Positions 1 through 24,237 of a stretch of DNA of 64,000 nt are shown piece by piece. Source of the stretch: Erpobdella octoculata (lineage: Eukaryota; Annelida; Clitellata; Hirudinida; Erpobdellidae); the NCBI GenBank assembly GCA_963978895.1, contig OZ022240.1, forward strand, positions 5,003,680 through 5,067,679, read 5' to 3'. Within the stretch, counting starts at the first letter, position 1, and the number at the start of each line of letters is the position of its first letter. The notes beneath the pieces are model-generated. The model made no database searches and had not been told where the DNA came from. It saw only the letters and a list, made by a program, of their open reading frames with translations. Position numbers and translations under genes: made by a program.

Positions 1-395
1 TGAGGTTGTCATAGAGATGTGTACCTTTTCTTCAATTGATAAATAAATAAGTCATTTATGTACTATAACTTTTATAAATTTATACTCTCTTGTGACTTCC
101 TGTTTAATTGGAACTGGTCTAACAACTACGCATAACTTCAGGTCGTTGAACTTTAAACGTTTCGAACTTTTTATGCAGACGCTATAAAATATTCAAATGT
201 TTTGTAACGTATTTAAAAATAACTTTAATTTGTAAAGTTAATTACACAAATCATAAGAACTTTTTTTCTAATTGCCAGTTTTTTTAACGTTTTGTTTTTA
301 TTATCGTTAAAAACTAGAATTCAATTAGCTATTTCTTCCATTTTTATATGAACATGTTTTATTTCATTTATTTAACTCCACTAAACTAGAATAAA

Positions 396-396
<1 letters not shown>

Positions 397-442
<46 letters not shown>
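397..442. repeat. (TA)n microsatellite
   Basis: A run of TA dinucleotides. It abuts a GC-richer stretch that stays open on the minus strand down from about 625. Confidence 0.95.
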
Positions 443-444
<2 letters not shown>

Positions 445-625
445 TTCTTTGCTACCGGCGTGGGGCATGCCCCTAGTGTAAAGGGCGAACCTGATTAAAC
501 GTCCATCAATCAGTTTCATGTTTGCTCCCAAACATCGCTCACCATGTACGGCCACGTGATTGATGCTCTCTGTATCGACCAATCGAAAAGCTTGCTCGCG
601 AGACACCTCCAGGTAAAGATAAATG
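445..625 (-). other. Short GC-richer open stretch, unidentified
   Basis: On the minus strand about 60 codons are open and look protein-like (for example SREQAFRLVDTESINHVAVH), in contrast to the AT-rich noncoding surroundings. The frame runs straight into a (TA)n microsatellite. No domain was recognised and no convincing splice sites were seen. It may be a transposon fragment, a GC-rich repeat or a true exon. Confidence 0.25.
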
Positions 626-930
626 TTCATTCATAAAAAAATGAAATGAAGAAGAAATTACCCAAGGGTCAACATTAGGAACCATCCTTTGCTGCTGGTG
701 GTCCATCTTTAGCCATGCTAGTAAATGTCGTTACTATCATAGGTGCAGTAAATAAACGGTTTTTAAATCGAATTGTTATTGGTTTACAAGTTTCAAAATT
801 AAAACAAGATGGTATTTATTTTTATGAATGTGGTTTTCATAGAAATAAAAAACCTAAAATTAATTAAATTAATTTTCATAATTTATCTCAATGTATTTAC
901 AAAACTTTTCTACAAAAACATTGCTCGACG

Positions 931-1055
931 GCATGAATGCACGATACCACACATTGCTGGGGGGTATGAATGCACGATACCACACATTGCTGGGGGCATG
1001 AATGCACGATACCACACATTGCTGGGGGGCATGAATGCACGATACCACCCAGCCT
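931..1055. repeat. Minisatellite, about 33-bp unit, about 4 copies
   Basis: The unit begins ATGAATGCACGATACCACAC and ends CATTGCTGGGGG. Copies start near 933, 966, 998 and 1,031; the last diverges. Confidence 0.85.
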
Positions 1056-1587
1056 TTCAATACCCATGGAATAACGGTTTCGTAACTAGTCACTAAAATA
1101 TATTGAAAAGCATTTTTGATGGAATCGTTATTGGATGTCTGCGCTCTCTGATGTCAATCGACATTGAATCGACTCCGAGAACTCGGCGCGCCGGCGACTA
1201 TATTGGATCGGCGTGTCATTTCCGACTCCTGACTTGCCCGAGCGTCACGGCCGCGGAAGAGGGAAATTTCGCGCATGACTGGTCGGTTTCGAGAATTAGA
1301 TTGACCGCACGACTTTGATGGGCCCACTGACGGCGTGATGGGGGGGGGGAGGGCGGTCATGCGAGACGAATTATCTGAATGAACTCTCCTGAGACCAACG
1401 ACAGATTTTTTATTTAGTTTTTTTAGTTTTTTTGTTTCATTCCTGCATGCAAAACAAGCTCTGAAATGATTACAACATGAACTGTCTGTTTTTATTGGAT
1501 AATACTGAAATTTATCAAAATTTTATATTGATTATGTCTAACTCAGAAAATTTGTCATTTGACCTGTGCACATTAATTATTATTGTT

Positions 1588-1818
1588 ATTATCATCATCA
1601 TCATCATCATCATCATCGTCGTCGTCATCATCATCACCATCATTTTCATCACCATCATCATCGTCGTCGTCGTCATCATCATCATCATCATCTTCATTAC
1701 CATCATCATCATCACTATCACCATCATCACCACCACCATCATCTTCATCACCATCACCATCATCATCACCACCACTACCATCATCATCATCATCATCATC
1801 ACCATCACCACCACCACT

Positions 1819-1876
<58 letters not shown>
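1588..1876. repeat. (CAT)n/(CAC)n imperfect trinucleotide tract
   Basis: An almost uninterrupted ATC/ACC/GTC trinucleotide run. It is open in several frames only because of its period, giving poly-His, poly-Ser and poly-Ile shadows, and is not coding. Confidence 0.95.
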
Positions 1877-2214
1877 CCTCCATCACTGGTATTACTTTTA
1901 CAAATATTCTTGTTTTATCCTTAATTTATGAAACCATCCGATGGAAGTGGATGCGCGGTATTATACGGCCGGCATTACGGCCATTTTTGGTACTAATGTG
2001 TATTTATGCGAGTTGAGATGATTCTTGATCGTCGTCGTTTCGTGAGCCGCTTGTTGTGACTGTTGCGGAAGGGAGAAAAGAAGAAGACACTAGATAAGAG
2101 AGATAAAAAGATAATATGTAAAAAACTGCAGTAAATATTTTTTAAGAAGTAAATATTTTTTAAGAAGATGAAAAAAGAAGACCAGAAATAAGAAATAAGC
2201 AAATAAAACAAAAC

Positions 2215-2271
2215 CAAAAGAGAGAGAAAGAAAGAGAAAGAGAGAGAGAAAGAAAGAGAGAAAGAAAGGAA
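2215..2271. repeat. Purine-rich (GAAA)n/(GA)n tract
   Basis: A run of GAGA and GAAA on the plus strand. Confidence 0.85.
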
Positions 2272-2813
2272 TTGACGCAAGCATACAAATCATAGTAAAC
2301 TGCAACGATTTTATCTGAGAAAAATGAAAATTCATCTTGCTTCGTGAGGCCGATTGCACAGAATCCTAATGATATTAATAGAAATATTAATCTGCTTAAT
2401 TGAATACTTTTTAACCCATTGAATCAATTTATTCCGTAACATAATATCATTTATACTTTTATAACGTTTGTACATGTAAATAAGATAGTACTAATTTTAT
2501 AAAAATATGTTTTAAAAAATGTTATAGGCTTGATTTATAGAGTTTCGTTTGCAGCGAATAAATATAAATGAATCTAAAAAGTTTAAGCTGAAACAAAAAA
2601 AAAATAAAAACCTATAAAACGATTGAAAAGAAATAATAAAATCGGAACAAATAACAAGAAAAATATCAACAAATAACAAGAAATTAAAAATGAATAAAAA
2701 AGGAAAGAAAAACCCCAGAAAATTACCAATAACAATAAGAATAATAAATTCATTATATTTGATGGCGATTTATGAAATGATGTGGAAGACTTTCTTATGA
2801 ATATCCCACCAGG

Positions 2814-2871
2814 CAGCAGTAGCAGTAGTAGCAGTAGCAGTAGTAGTAGCAGTAGCAGTAGCAGTAGCAGT
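2814..2871. repeat. (CAG/TAG)n trinucleotide tract
   Basis: Repeats of AGCAGT and AGTAGT, about 58 bp. Confidence 0.9.
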
Positions 2872-3695
2872 ATTATTTATTTACGGAGACCACCTGCCAC
2901 GATGGTTCAACGTTTTTTCTCGAGAGTATAAATGATTTCTGTTATTTTTTTCACATTATCCTTCTTATTTATTTTTTTATTTAATTTTTTATAATTTTTT
3001 AAGTGGTCCAGTAATTTTTTAAATTTACGAACTGTGTTAACAAAATAACAATTGTCTTGCTCGTGATATCAATATTTTCAATTATTATCATCCCGAAAAA
3101 CTTTTAAATTATAAAAAAAAGTGTAACTTCATAGTCATTTACATGCTTAAACATTAATAAAAAGTTTGTTGATCGACCTTCATATCAAGACAAACTTCTT
3201 CCTACACACTCGTTTATGGTTATACAAAGGCTTGGATTGCTAGCGAACATTTTCTTAACCACCCCCTACCAATCACGTTTCCATAGATATCTTCCCATTC
3301 CCAGTCGAGTCCTTATCCGTGTAGAAATCCGTGTCTGAAACCTCGCTCAGCAATCAATCAATCTACTAGTTGTTAAGTTTATCAATCAATCAATCAGTAA
3401 GATCATTAATCAATCAGTTTCTATTGCCTTACAGTCCATGTCTCGTCGGTACTGCGTCAGATAAGTTATTCAATCTGAGACAAGCACATCTCCACTATGG
3501 GGGACGACTCAAATATTGAAGCCGCCGCGGGTTAATCACCTCCTGAAGATGCAAAAAAGATGAAAAACTTCACCTGCTGCTTTTAAGGGTCGCGTTGAGC
3601 CATCGATCAATCAACGGCTTTCATAAAAGACTGCCAACAAGGCTGAAGACATTTGATTCATTCCAACAAACGGATTATAGCGCATCCGGGCAGTT

Positions 3696-3806
3696 CCGCA
3701 TATCCGCATATCCGCATATCCGCATATCCGCATATCCGCATATCCGCATATCCGCATGTCTGCATATCCGCATATCTGCATATCCGCATATCCGCATATC
3801 CACATG
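3696..3806. repeat. Octanucleotide repeat (CATATCCG)n
   Basis: About 13 copies of CATATCCG. Variants CATGTCTG, CATATCTG and CATGTCCG lie toward the right end. Confidence 0.9.
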
Positions 3807-3981
3807 TCCGTATATGCTTGACCCGATGAATCAAGAGTCAGCAAAAACTCATTTGAATAAGTACTGTAAATAAATATAGAAAAAAACACTATGCTATTCA
3901 TCATGTCCAGTACATTGACGCAGAATGTGTATGAAAAATAACCATCGCTTACTGCATAGTAGTTGGTTAGCAAGTTGAGGC

Positions 3982-4574
3982 CATGGGCGCTTGCACGGGG
4001 GGCGAGGAGGGCACTTGCCTCCCCCTGGATTGATTTATTAAATTTTTTTTTAGACAAAAATAGAAAAAAAATTTTAATTAAACTATTTATAGTTAATTGT
4101 AACAACTGTGACTTTTTCCATTGTCATATCTATATCATCATCATCATCATCATCATCATTATGTTTGAGGATGCATCCTCGATCCTCTACTTTTGCTTGA
4201 TTTCTCCTCTCATTTTCATACAATTTTCTTAACTTATTTTGCAAAGCCTTAATGACACCAAATGTCTATCTAACAATGACAGTTTGTCTGTGTCGGAGAT
4301 ATGAACCTCTCCAATTACAGCAATTTTTTAATTTTTAGAATGTTTTTAAAACATTTTTGAATTTTTGTTATGATGTAAAATGAAATAAAGTTAACTGAAA
4401 ATTGTACTCTAGTATACCAAGTTTTAAAAAAAATTCAAATAATTTCCTAGGGTTCAATTGAGCCCCAAAAGCCCACACAACTTTGGGAAAAAAACGGGAA
4501 ATAATTTAAGAAAAAAAAGCAAAATAAAATAAAGGGCTTGCCCCTCCTTAGAAAAATTTCTGCAGGCGCCCATG
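3982..4574. mobile_element. Non-autonomous DNA transposon, hAT-like MITE
   Basis: The left end reads CATGGGCGCTTGCA; the right end, reverse-complemented, reads CATGGGCGCCTGCA. Both are followed by a similar G-rich stretch (GGAGGGC / GGAGGGGCAAG). The element is flanked by near-perfect 8-bp direct repeats, GTTGAGGC at 3,974-3,981 and GTTGAGAC at 4,575-4,582, as expected of hAT-type target duplication. The 593-bp interior is AT-rich with no long frame, so it is non-autonomous. The superfamily is inferred from the duplication length only. Confidence 0.7.
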
Positions 4575-5142
4575 GTTGAGACTAGGCTATCGCCGGAGTC
4601 ACTGACGGTCCGACTTAAATTTGCAGGATCACGAGGATTTGCAGCTGAGTTTTTGAAAGCTATAAGTGTTTCAAACAGCTGTTTTCAATTTATGCAAAAT
4701 AAAATATAAGATCGTTTTTTTTACTGCAAATGAAGTCGAGATTTTATAAAAAGTTGTAAATTTAATTTACGAAATTCTCATCTACATAACATATGTTTCT
4801 CAAATGATTTTGACAAGACACGGTCGTTTGTGTTTCTACACGCACACGTCCGTGACACGGTGTTTAGTCGCGCACACAACTGCTGCTACCTGTCGTAGTT
4901 GAAGTTGCATCATCACTTCGTTACGTGCGGTTTGTTGGACTTCTTTCCTCCTCGGAATCGCAGTTGATGTGCGAATCTTACTCGCTATTTGCTCCATCAC
5001 GTGTTTATGTAAAGTCGAGTGTTTCTCTAATATCAGAGAGAATTGTGCGAAAACTTTTTCAGTTTTTGAAGGTTAAAAATTAAAAGTAAAACGCAAAATT
5101 TTGAGAAACGTCAACTGGAGCTATACTTTTGTATTAATTCAA

Positions 5143-5814
<672 letters not shown>

Positions 5815-7439
5815 TGTTAAAGCACACACGTACTGTAATGCATCATCTTTCACTGAATTATGCAAAGTGATTTGCAAGGAGAAATTGATGACTCAAGACG
5901 AAACTCTTGATACTCCGATATTCATCGGAAATCTCTTAAAAAAACCTCCATCGTGATATTTTATCTGAAATCTTTAAATTAAATTTTAATTAAAAATGAA
6001 TTATTTTTAATCATAAATCAAATAAATAAATAATCATTTCGTTTTATTCTATCTTGAGGCGATTCTCCCAAAATGCACTCGAAATGGAAAAAAATATATC
6101 TTTAAATTAAGCCGAAATGTATTTTGACTAAGTTTATAGCTAAATAAGCAAATTGAAGCATTATCGGCTTAGTAAGTAAGCAATGCAAAGCAGTACAAAG
6201 CGAATCAATATTCGTAGGAGCTCACGGAGATTCCAGCACTTAATTAATCAAGTTAAGTTTGAATGGAAGATTCTTCTTGCTTCGCGCACCTGCCACTGTA
6301 AGATGGAATGCTTCCTGATTATCTTACAAAACTATTTCGAAATGAAGACCGCCATGGTTGATTTTATTAATAAAAGTTGTTGTAGGTGTTGTTTTGTTTG
6401 TCGAACTGTGACGCAATGCTAAGTCTAGGTATGTATAAAGTCTATGCTGTGTAGTGTGATGACTTGCATGTGTTGTAATGTGTCGCGTTGTCCTGTCTTT
6501 GTATTGTAGTGTAGTGTTTCTTTGTTGTTGTTGTTTTGCAGTATTGTGTTGTTTTGTCGTCGTAGTGTAGTGTTATACTGTCCTGTTGTGGTGTTACAGT
6601 ATATTGTGTTGTTTTGTCGACGTAAGGGAATGTTATATACTATCCTGTTTCGGTATTGCAGTATTTTAGTATTGCAGTGTATTGAGTTATTTTGTCGACG
6701 TAAGGGAGTGTTATACTGTCCTCTTTCGGTATTGCAGTGTATTGTGTTGTTCTGTCGTGTTGAGCGTTTGTATCCTCGCTGGAAAGGCGCTGTGATGTGC
6801 TGCGATATGCAGAGCCAATCAAAAGTATGGAAAACTCACGTGACAGCTGAAGATTGTTCTGCCTGAACTTGTGACGTGGATCAAATCGGAAAGAAAGGAA
6901 ATATTTCCTTTTATTACGGTTTTGCTGCTCCTAAACTATTTGAATCTCGGTTGATTTTATTTCAATTTATTTTAACAAGAAAATAAAAATGACAGTAATA
7001 AAAGGGATACGATATTCGATTTTCTTTTTAAATCAAAAATTATCTTCGAGATTGAAAATTGTTCATAAATTGAAACCTCAATAAATCTGAAAAGATTTAT
7101 TTTTGTTTGAAATCATTTTAATAAGAAATTTAAAACCTAATAAATATTAAATAAACTCAACTTAGCGATTTGACACTTTGTATAAATTATAAACTTTTTT
7201 GCTTTAAAAATTTTTTAACTTCATTTTTTCTACTTTCCAGATTATCACTTTTAAAAACTACCTTAAAATATCACTTTTCCACTTTCCTACTATCAAAAAC
7301 ATCACTTTTAAAAACTACCATAATCAGGACGTGTCTGTATACGTCAGAATTTTCGCGGTCAAAATCGAACCACCAACCTTTCGACTGACAGGTGAACGTT
7401 TAATCGCTCAGCTCATTTCGTGTGGTTTTGAAATAAATG

Positions 7440-7872
7440 AAAATACGAGTCTCGTTGAATTGGTGGATTGTTGAAATGTTGGATTGTTGAATTGCTGAAT
7501 TGTTGAATTGTTGGATTGTTGGATTGTTGAATTGTTGAATTGTTGAATTATTGGATTGTTGGATTGTTGGATTGTTGGATTTTTGGATTGTTGAATTGTT
7601 GAATTGTTGGATTGTTAAATTGTTGAATTGTTAAATTGTTGAATTGTTGGATTGTTGAATTGTTGGATTGTTGGATTGTTGAATTGTTGAATTGTTGAAT
7701 TGTTAAGTTGTTAAATTGTTAAGATGGTTAAATGGTTAAATTGTTGAATTGTTGGATTGTTGAATTGTTGAATTGTTGAATTGTTGAATTGTTGGATTGT
7801 AAGATTGTTTGATTGTTAGATTGTTAAATTATTGAATTCTTGAATTCTTGAATTCTTGAATTTTTGGATTGT
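7440..7872. repeat. Degenerate TTGTTGAATTG/TTGTTGGATTG repeat
   Basis: About 430 bp of ATTGTTGAATTG and ATTGTTGGATTG variants with an 8-bp core period. Not coding. Confidence 0.9.
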
Positions 7873-8242
7873 TGTGAAAAATATTGTTTTAGACGCAAAT
7901 AATAATAAAGAATAATAAAAATCTGAAGATTTACTTTAAATGGAATAATTATAAAACTAGTATAATAACTTATATTATGCTCGAATAAATTATTATTAAA
8001 AATGCTTTTTAGATTTAATTATGGCGTTTTTATTGTGGCGTTGGAAAGGAACGCAGGAGTGAGTGGGCAAGATTTTAAAATAATTGTATTAAAAATTGAA
8101 GTGGAAAAAAGTATAAGTTCTGCTTAAGTGGAAAAAAGTTTCGAGTTTCCTTTTCGTTATACAACATTCATGTTTTTTCATGTTTTAAGAAATAATTTAA
8201 ATGAATATAAAATAAACAAAGCACATTTAATTATTTTCTCAG

Positions 8243-18407
<10,165 letters not shown>

Positions 18408-18601
18408 CATTGTCCTTCAGAAACAGAAGAAAACAACTGCAAAAGCATCATCATCAGCAGCAGCAGCAGTAGCAGCAGCAGCAACAACAACTGCATCTGG
18501 GGGCGTCAATTATGCATGCAAAAGGTTCTCATCTGCCCGATGACGCCGGTACCTCTGGGCCAGGCTCCATCTTGAAACCAAATCCCCTTAAAAAATTCTA
18601 G

Positions 18602-18607
18602 AATAAA
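18602..18607 (+). terminator. Candidate polyadenylation signal AATAAA
   Basis: AATAAA lies about 195 bp after the stop of the plus-strand membrane protein gene. A second AATAAA lies near 18,779. Confidence 0.5.
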
Positions 18608-18799
18608 AAGTAACGAGAGGAATATTTATGAACCTTCAGAGCACGTGCACATTCTACGCGCACATTCTACGCGTGTACAACACAGACGGAGAGATAAGCT
18701 CCGTAAACCTGCCTGGCACTGATCGGGGTTCAACGGTCCGGACAGGGCACCTAGCTACGCGAGGACCGCAGTAAATGAAATAAATATTCTTATTCCGAT

Positions 18800-20140
18800 G
18801 TATTAATTTATTAATTTATTATAAGGATATGCACCGATCTAACCTATGATGTATTGAAAGACGTTTCACGATAATGATTTAATTGCCCGCCATCTATTGC
18901 GAGAATATTTTCGAGGAACACGCGAATGGTCGATTCGTAACGCTTAACATTTGACGCATTTAATGCGGCCATTTTAAAAGATGTGCGTGTGTGTGTGTGT
19001 TTGGGTAAGAGTGCGTTTGTGTGCGTATCTGTGTGTATTTGTGTATGTGGGTGTGTGTTTGTGTTGGCATGTCGGTGGCTATGTGATGCGATGAAGCTAC
19101 AAGATCATTTTTAAGCCAATTTTCAAATGCCGCTAAGTTAAAAATGTTGAATATTAAACTTTGCTTTAGTTCATTAAAATTGGAAAAAAATAACACAATG
19201 CAACTGAAACAGTCATATTTCATTGTTCTAAATATGAAGCGAGATAAAAGCAAAAAAGTAGTAGAAAGAGACAAAAACGTTTATAAACGTCTTATTGAGG
19301 ACTTCATTCATCACAGAGTAATTCTCAAACTGATCAGTTTTCAATTCAATCGAAACAAAGCAGAGATAAAGTTAAACATTTTCAGTTTAGTTATAATTAT
19401 AATTATAATAGTGCTTGTATCAATCATTTGAATTCGAGGTCACCAATTACATCAGAGGTGGACATGGTTCCAATTTTTGGCAACCCAATCCCACCCCATC
19501 CCACCTATATTGTTAAATTTCAGACCCAACCCACTAAATATTTAATAAAAAAAAGTTTAAATTTTAATTTAATTCAATCCAATCCACGTATGTTTAAGAA
19601 AAATTGAACCCAACCCGACCCAACCCAACGGGTGGGTCAACCCAACTCAAGTCCACCTCTGAACTATATTCGTAGCACTGGCAATAATTGGCGCCTCATT
19701 CGCTCCCGCTTTAGGGCAAACACTGGGGTACTCATATAACACTGGCCAGGTAGATGAAAAACTGAGTTGATTAGTAATGTTCTACTCTGTTGAGTTACAA
19801 GATTGGAGCTCTTTTTCTCGCCACCGAAACTAAACCTCGTGCCTTAACATAAAAGTCGAAGACTCTTCCGCTATTGCTAATTGCTAATTGCTGCTATACC
19901 ACGCCTCTTATTAAAAAAGGTTTATATTCATGAAAATATCTCCTAATTACCATGAAAGCTGGCAATTTTAAATAATTTTTTTTCTCATGTTTAGTCGTTC
20001 AAAGTGATTTAAGTTAATCAATTTTTTTATTTCATTGTTAGAAATTGTTTTCTAAAACAAAATCACATTGGATTCAGGAAAAACTAATTATTTCTTCATT
20101 TACCATCAAATAAAACAAAACTACACAAAAGTTGCAAACT
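18800..20140. other. Intergenic region
   Basis: AT-rich sequence after the plus-strand gene. It contains a degenerate (TG)n tract at 18,980-19,075 and the MITE at 19,453-19,661. No gene was seen. Confidence 0.6.
19453..19661. mobile_element. hAT-like MITE
   Basis: The left end CAGAGGTGGACATGG and the reverse-complemented right end CAGAGGTGGACTTGAG form terminal inverted repeats. CAGAGGTG is a typical hAT terminus. The flanks AATTACAT and AACTATAT resemble a diverged 8-bp target duplication. The 209-bp interior is rich in CCCAACCC motifs and has no coding capacity. Confidence 0.8.
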
Positions 20141-20144
20141 CTCT

Positions 20145-20523
<379 letters not shown>

Positions 20524-20937
20524 TAAAAATAATAGATTGCATCACTTTGAAAAATTAATTAAAAAAACGATTATAAACAGCTTTCTTCCCTGATAGAAAT
20601 TTGATTAATGGCTCCAGTCAGGAATGGACAGTTATTGAAACGGTCGTTCTGTCTCGTTCAATTTTATATTTTATCTTCGTCAAATCGGGTTGAACGTTTA
20701 TCGATTCAGTGCTCGCGAATTTCGAACGGGGGCTGACAGTCGAAGAAGCTGCGTGAGAATCCATAACTTATTATTCATAGAATCGTGAATAAATAAAATA
20801 AAAAAAAAAGAAAAATTGAATTGAATTGAATCATGAATAAATAAAATTCAGAAAGAATTGAATTGAATCGTGAATAAATAAAATTAAAAAAAAATTAATT
20901 GAATTTCACGTAAATGTGTTTAAATTAAAAATTAAAA

Positions 20938-23097
20938 TATCCCCTGGAATTGCCCTGGATTAAGCCTCCAACTCGATTTCTATATTTTTTGTACGTTTTA
21001 TCTGCATGAAATAGATTAACTCGCTGTCTGGTAGAAGTTTTTCTGTTCATTATCTGAAAACCTTTTTCTGGGAAACACTCGTGTAAAAAAAACGACTGCA
21101 TGAATTGGCGCTTTTTTGTTATGTTAGATTAGCGTCCTGCACAAGCCCGACCGGCTTGAGCTGGAAACCGGCTAAGTAGATCCGACTCTAAAATATTCGG
21201 CTCCCTTAGAGCTTTAATTTAGATATTATAATGCCATGCCAAAACAAATTTGTTGTCAATCAGTTTAGAGAGAAGGTGGATACCAAACATAAACCTTGTT
21301 TTGCAAACCGGTATATAATGCCTGTCACGCTTGCACTCGCACTTGTTTTAACCATAACAACATGCTCGTCTCCGCTCTGAAGCACGTGCTACCTGGTTCA
21401 TGAGGTCAAAGTGGACTTGCACACGTGGTCAACACAAGCGTCTTCAAACTCATCAGTAGTCTCGACAGAGTGACAGTTTTAGAATGTTTTTATATATAAA
21501 AACTATTAGAAAAAATAACAATATTTTTGAAAAAACAACGTAAAATAGGCCAGAAATATTTCTCTTTATCTTTTAGCGAGTAACTTGAATGGAAATAGCG
21601 AAGCCTTTATATGACAGCAGCCCCTGTAATCCCCATGTCAGGTAAGGTTGTTAAAAGATTTATAATTAGTTCGTTATAAATAAATTAAATTATTTTATTT
21701 TATTTTATTTTTCTCTCCTCTCTATCAATCATTGGCGATGATAAACTGATCAATTTAATAGATGATTCTGAAAATTAGTAAAATAATTTTGCAATAATAA
21801 TTATTAGAAATTATATTATTTAAAAATAAATTTCTGAGAAACTACTTAATAAATAAACTACTTTCAAACATTGTAGCCAAATGTTTCTTAACTTTAATGA
21901 TTAATAAAAAATCTTCAAGTAAGGAAAACTGTAAAACACAGCTAACAGTTTTTAACAATCAAGCCTCGCGTGTCAACAGCTCATACATACATTATAATCA
22001 TAAATTGCAGCTCGAACATTCAACGTGAAAGTGAAATATCCCTTGGAATTGCCCTGGATTAAGCCTCCAACTCGATTTCTATATTTTTTGTACGTTTCAA
22101 CTCACTCTCTGGTAGAAGTTTTTCTGTTCATTATCTGAGAACCTTTTCTGGGAAACACTCAAAAAACAAAAAAGTACAAAAAACGACTGCATGGATTGGC
22201 GCTTTTTTGTTATGTTAGATTAGCGTCCTGCACAAGCCCGACCGGGTTGAGCTGGAAACCGGCTAAGTAGATCCGACTCTAAAATATTTGGCTCCCTCAG
22301 AGCTCTAATTTAGATATTATAATGCCAAAACAAATTCGTTGTCAATCAGTTTAGAGAGAAGGTGGATACAAAACATTAACCTTGTTTTCAAACCGGTATA
22401 TACTGCCTTACAGCCTGTCACGCTACACTCGCACTTGAATTGCTCGTGTCCGCTCTGAAGCATGTGCTACCAGGTTCAAAAGGTCAAAGTGGACTTGCAC
22501 ACCTGACCAATACAAGCGTCTTTCAACTCATCAGTAGTTTTGACAGAGTGACAGCTGTAAAACGTTTTTATATATAAAAAAAAGTATCAAAACAAATAAT
22601 AATTGAAAAAAAACGTAAATAGGCCAGAAATATTTCTCTCTATCTTTTAGCGGGTAACTTTAATGCAAATAGCAGCCTATTTAGCCTCACCGTCTGGTAA
22701 TGTTGGACAGCAGTTACTGGGGCTCCCCTGTCTGGTAATGTTGTTAAAAGATTTGTAATTAGTTTGTTATAAAGAATTTGAAAAAAAAAATTTCTTCTAT
22801 ATTAATCTTTAGCAATGAAAAACTGATAAATTTAATAGATGATTCTGGAAGTTAGTAAATTAATTAGGCAATATTAATAATTGGAAATTATATTATTTTG
22901 ATGTAAATTACAAGAAATAAATAAACTACTTTCAGACATTGTAGCCAAATGTTTGTTAGCTTTAATGATTAATAAAAAATCTTCAAGTAAGAAAAACAGC
23001 AAAACACAGCTAACAGCTGTTAACAACCAAGCCTCGCGTGACAACAGCTCATACATTATAATCATAAATTGCAGCTCGAACATCCAACGTAAAAGTG
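20938..23097. repeat. Tandem duplication of a 1.1-kb noncoding unit
   Basis: The unit begins ATATCCC(C/T)TGGAATTGCC and ends near CATTCAACGTGAAAGTG (CATCCAACGTAAAAGTG in copy 2). Copy 1 is 20,938-22,036 and copy 2 is 22,037-23,097. They are colinear, with scattered substitutions and small indels. Both contain a conserved GC-richer core (GTCCTGCACAAGCCCGACCG, then GAGCTGGAAACCGG) and a TATA-like GGTATATA. No open frame of note is shared, so function is unknown. Confidence 0.85.
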
Positions 23098-23395
23098 TAA
23101 TTTAATTAATAACCGTATAAAACATCTGTTGATAAACGTTTTGAAAAAATGTTTGGGAAAACAATGAAAAATATTTATATTCGTATTTTATTAATCGATG
23201 GTGCGTGAAGAGAAAGCGATTAAAACTAAACTTGAAATCTTTGAGCGTTTTTACGATTTACTTAAGAATTAAATAATCAGTTTATTAATTTATTATAAAA
23301 ATAAACTAAAAAAATAAATGTTTGGACTTGAATTCACGCCGGGTCACAAAAGTGTCCAAAACAAGAAAGGGCACATTTCTTTGACTTCACTTTGA

Positions 23396-23995
23396 AATAT
23401 TTTATTTATTTATTTATTTATATTCCCATTTTTAAAGTGCATTTAAAATCAAAAATAAAAGATTATACAAAGCACTCAGTCCAAAGTCAGCAAGAAAACA
23501 GTCAGAAATAAATAATAATAAATGGTGAGACATTAATAGGAGTATAATCAGGTTATATGGAGTGATTTGTTTAAAAGAAATAGTTTAAGTAATGCATGAA
23601 AGTGATCAGAAATCGTCTGCCTTCTGATCAACGGTGGAAGAGAGTTCCAGATGATGGGCCCGGCAACGTGAAAACAACGGTCACCGAACCCTGTGAGACG
23701 AGATCTTTGGTTGACGAGAGTGGGGAGAGTAACGATCGGAGGGAAGATCTTCTTGGTAGTGTACCTGAGAACACAAGGAGAGAACTTAGGTACTCCATGG
23801 AGCCTGACGCTAAAGATAATGATTGATATCTTGTATGTAACTCTTTCCGACACCCTGAGCCACTGAAGCTAACAGAATGACCATTACGAGCCGTGTTAAC
23901 TTTATTGGAAATACAATTGAAACTTGTTTTTTTAAGAACAAGTTCGAGCTGGTAAAAACTGTAAAGATGGGGACAGAATACGATTAACGCCACCT
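23396..23995 (-). mobile_element. 5'-truncated LINE, C-terminal end of ORF2
   Basis: The minus strand encodes the common C-terminal motif of non-LTR retrotransposon polyproteins: RSRLTGFGDRCFHVAGPIIW followed by NSLPPLIRRQTISDHFHALL. The 3' end is an ATAAA-rich tail at about 23,396-23,440. Only the last part of the element is present. Confidence 0.75.
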
Positions 23996-24237
23996 CTATG
24001 TTTTGCTTAGTTCAGAGTAAGGTTTTGTAACGAAAAAATGATCGAATACATTCAGTTTCAACCACACACCCAAAATAACCGTTTATTTACTGAAAATGAA
24101 AGTAAAATTTGACAAACAAGTATTGAGTTTTATTATTCAATTTAGATATATTAAGTTATTAATCGGTTTAATACATTAAAATTTTATTTTCGTTCAAAAA
24201 TTTTTTTAAAAATTCATTTAATCAGAGATAAAATGTT

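Noticed and set aside
6522..6866. Cys/Leu-rich 114-codon frame
   Set aside because: Derived from degenerate TATTGTGTTGTTTTGTCG repeats, with no supporting signals.
22874..23083. Small hydrophobic protein on the minus strand in the 1.1-kb duplicate
   Set aside because: The frame is not conserved in the first copy of the duplication.
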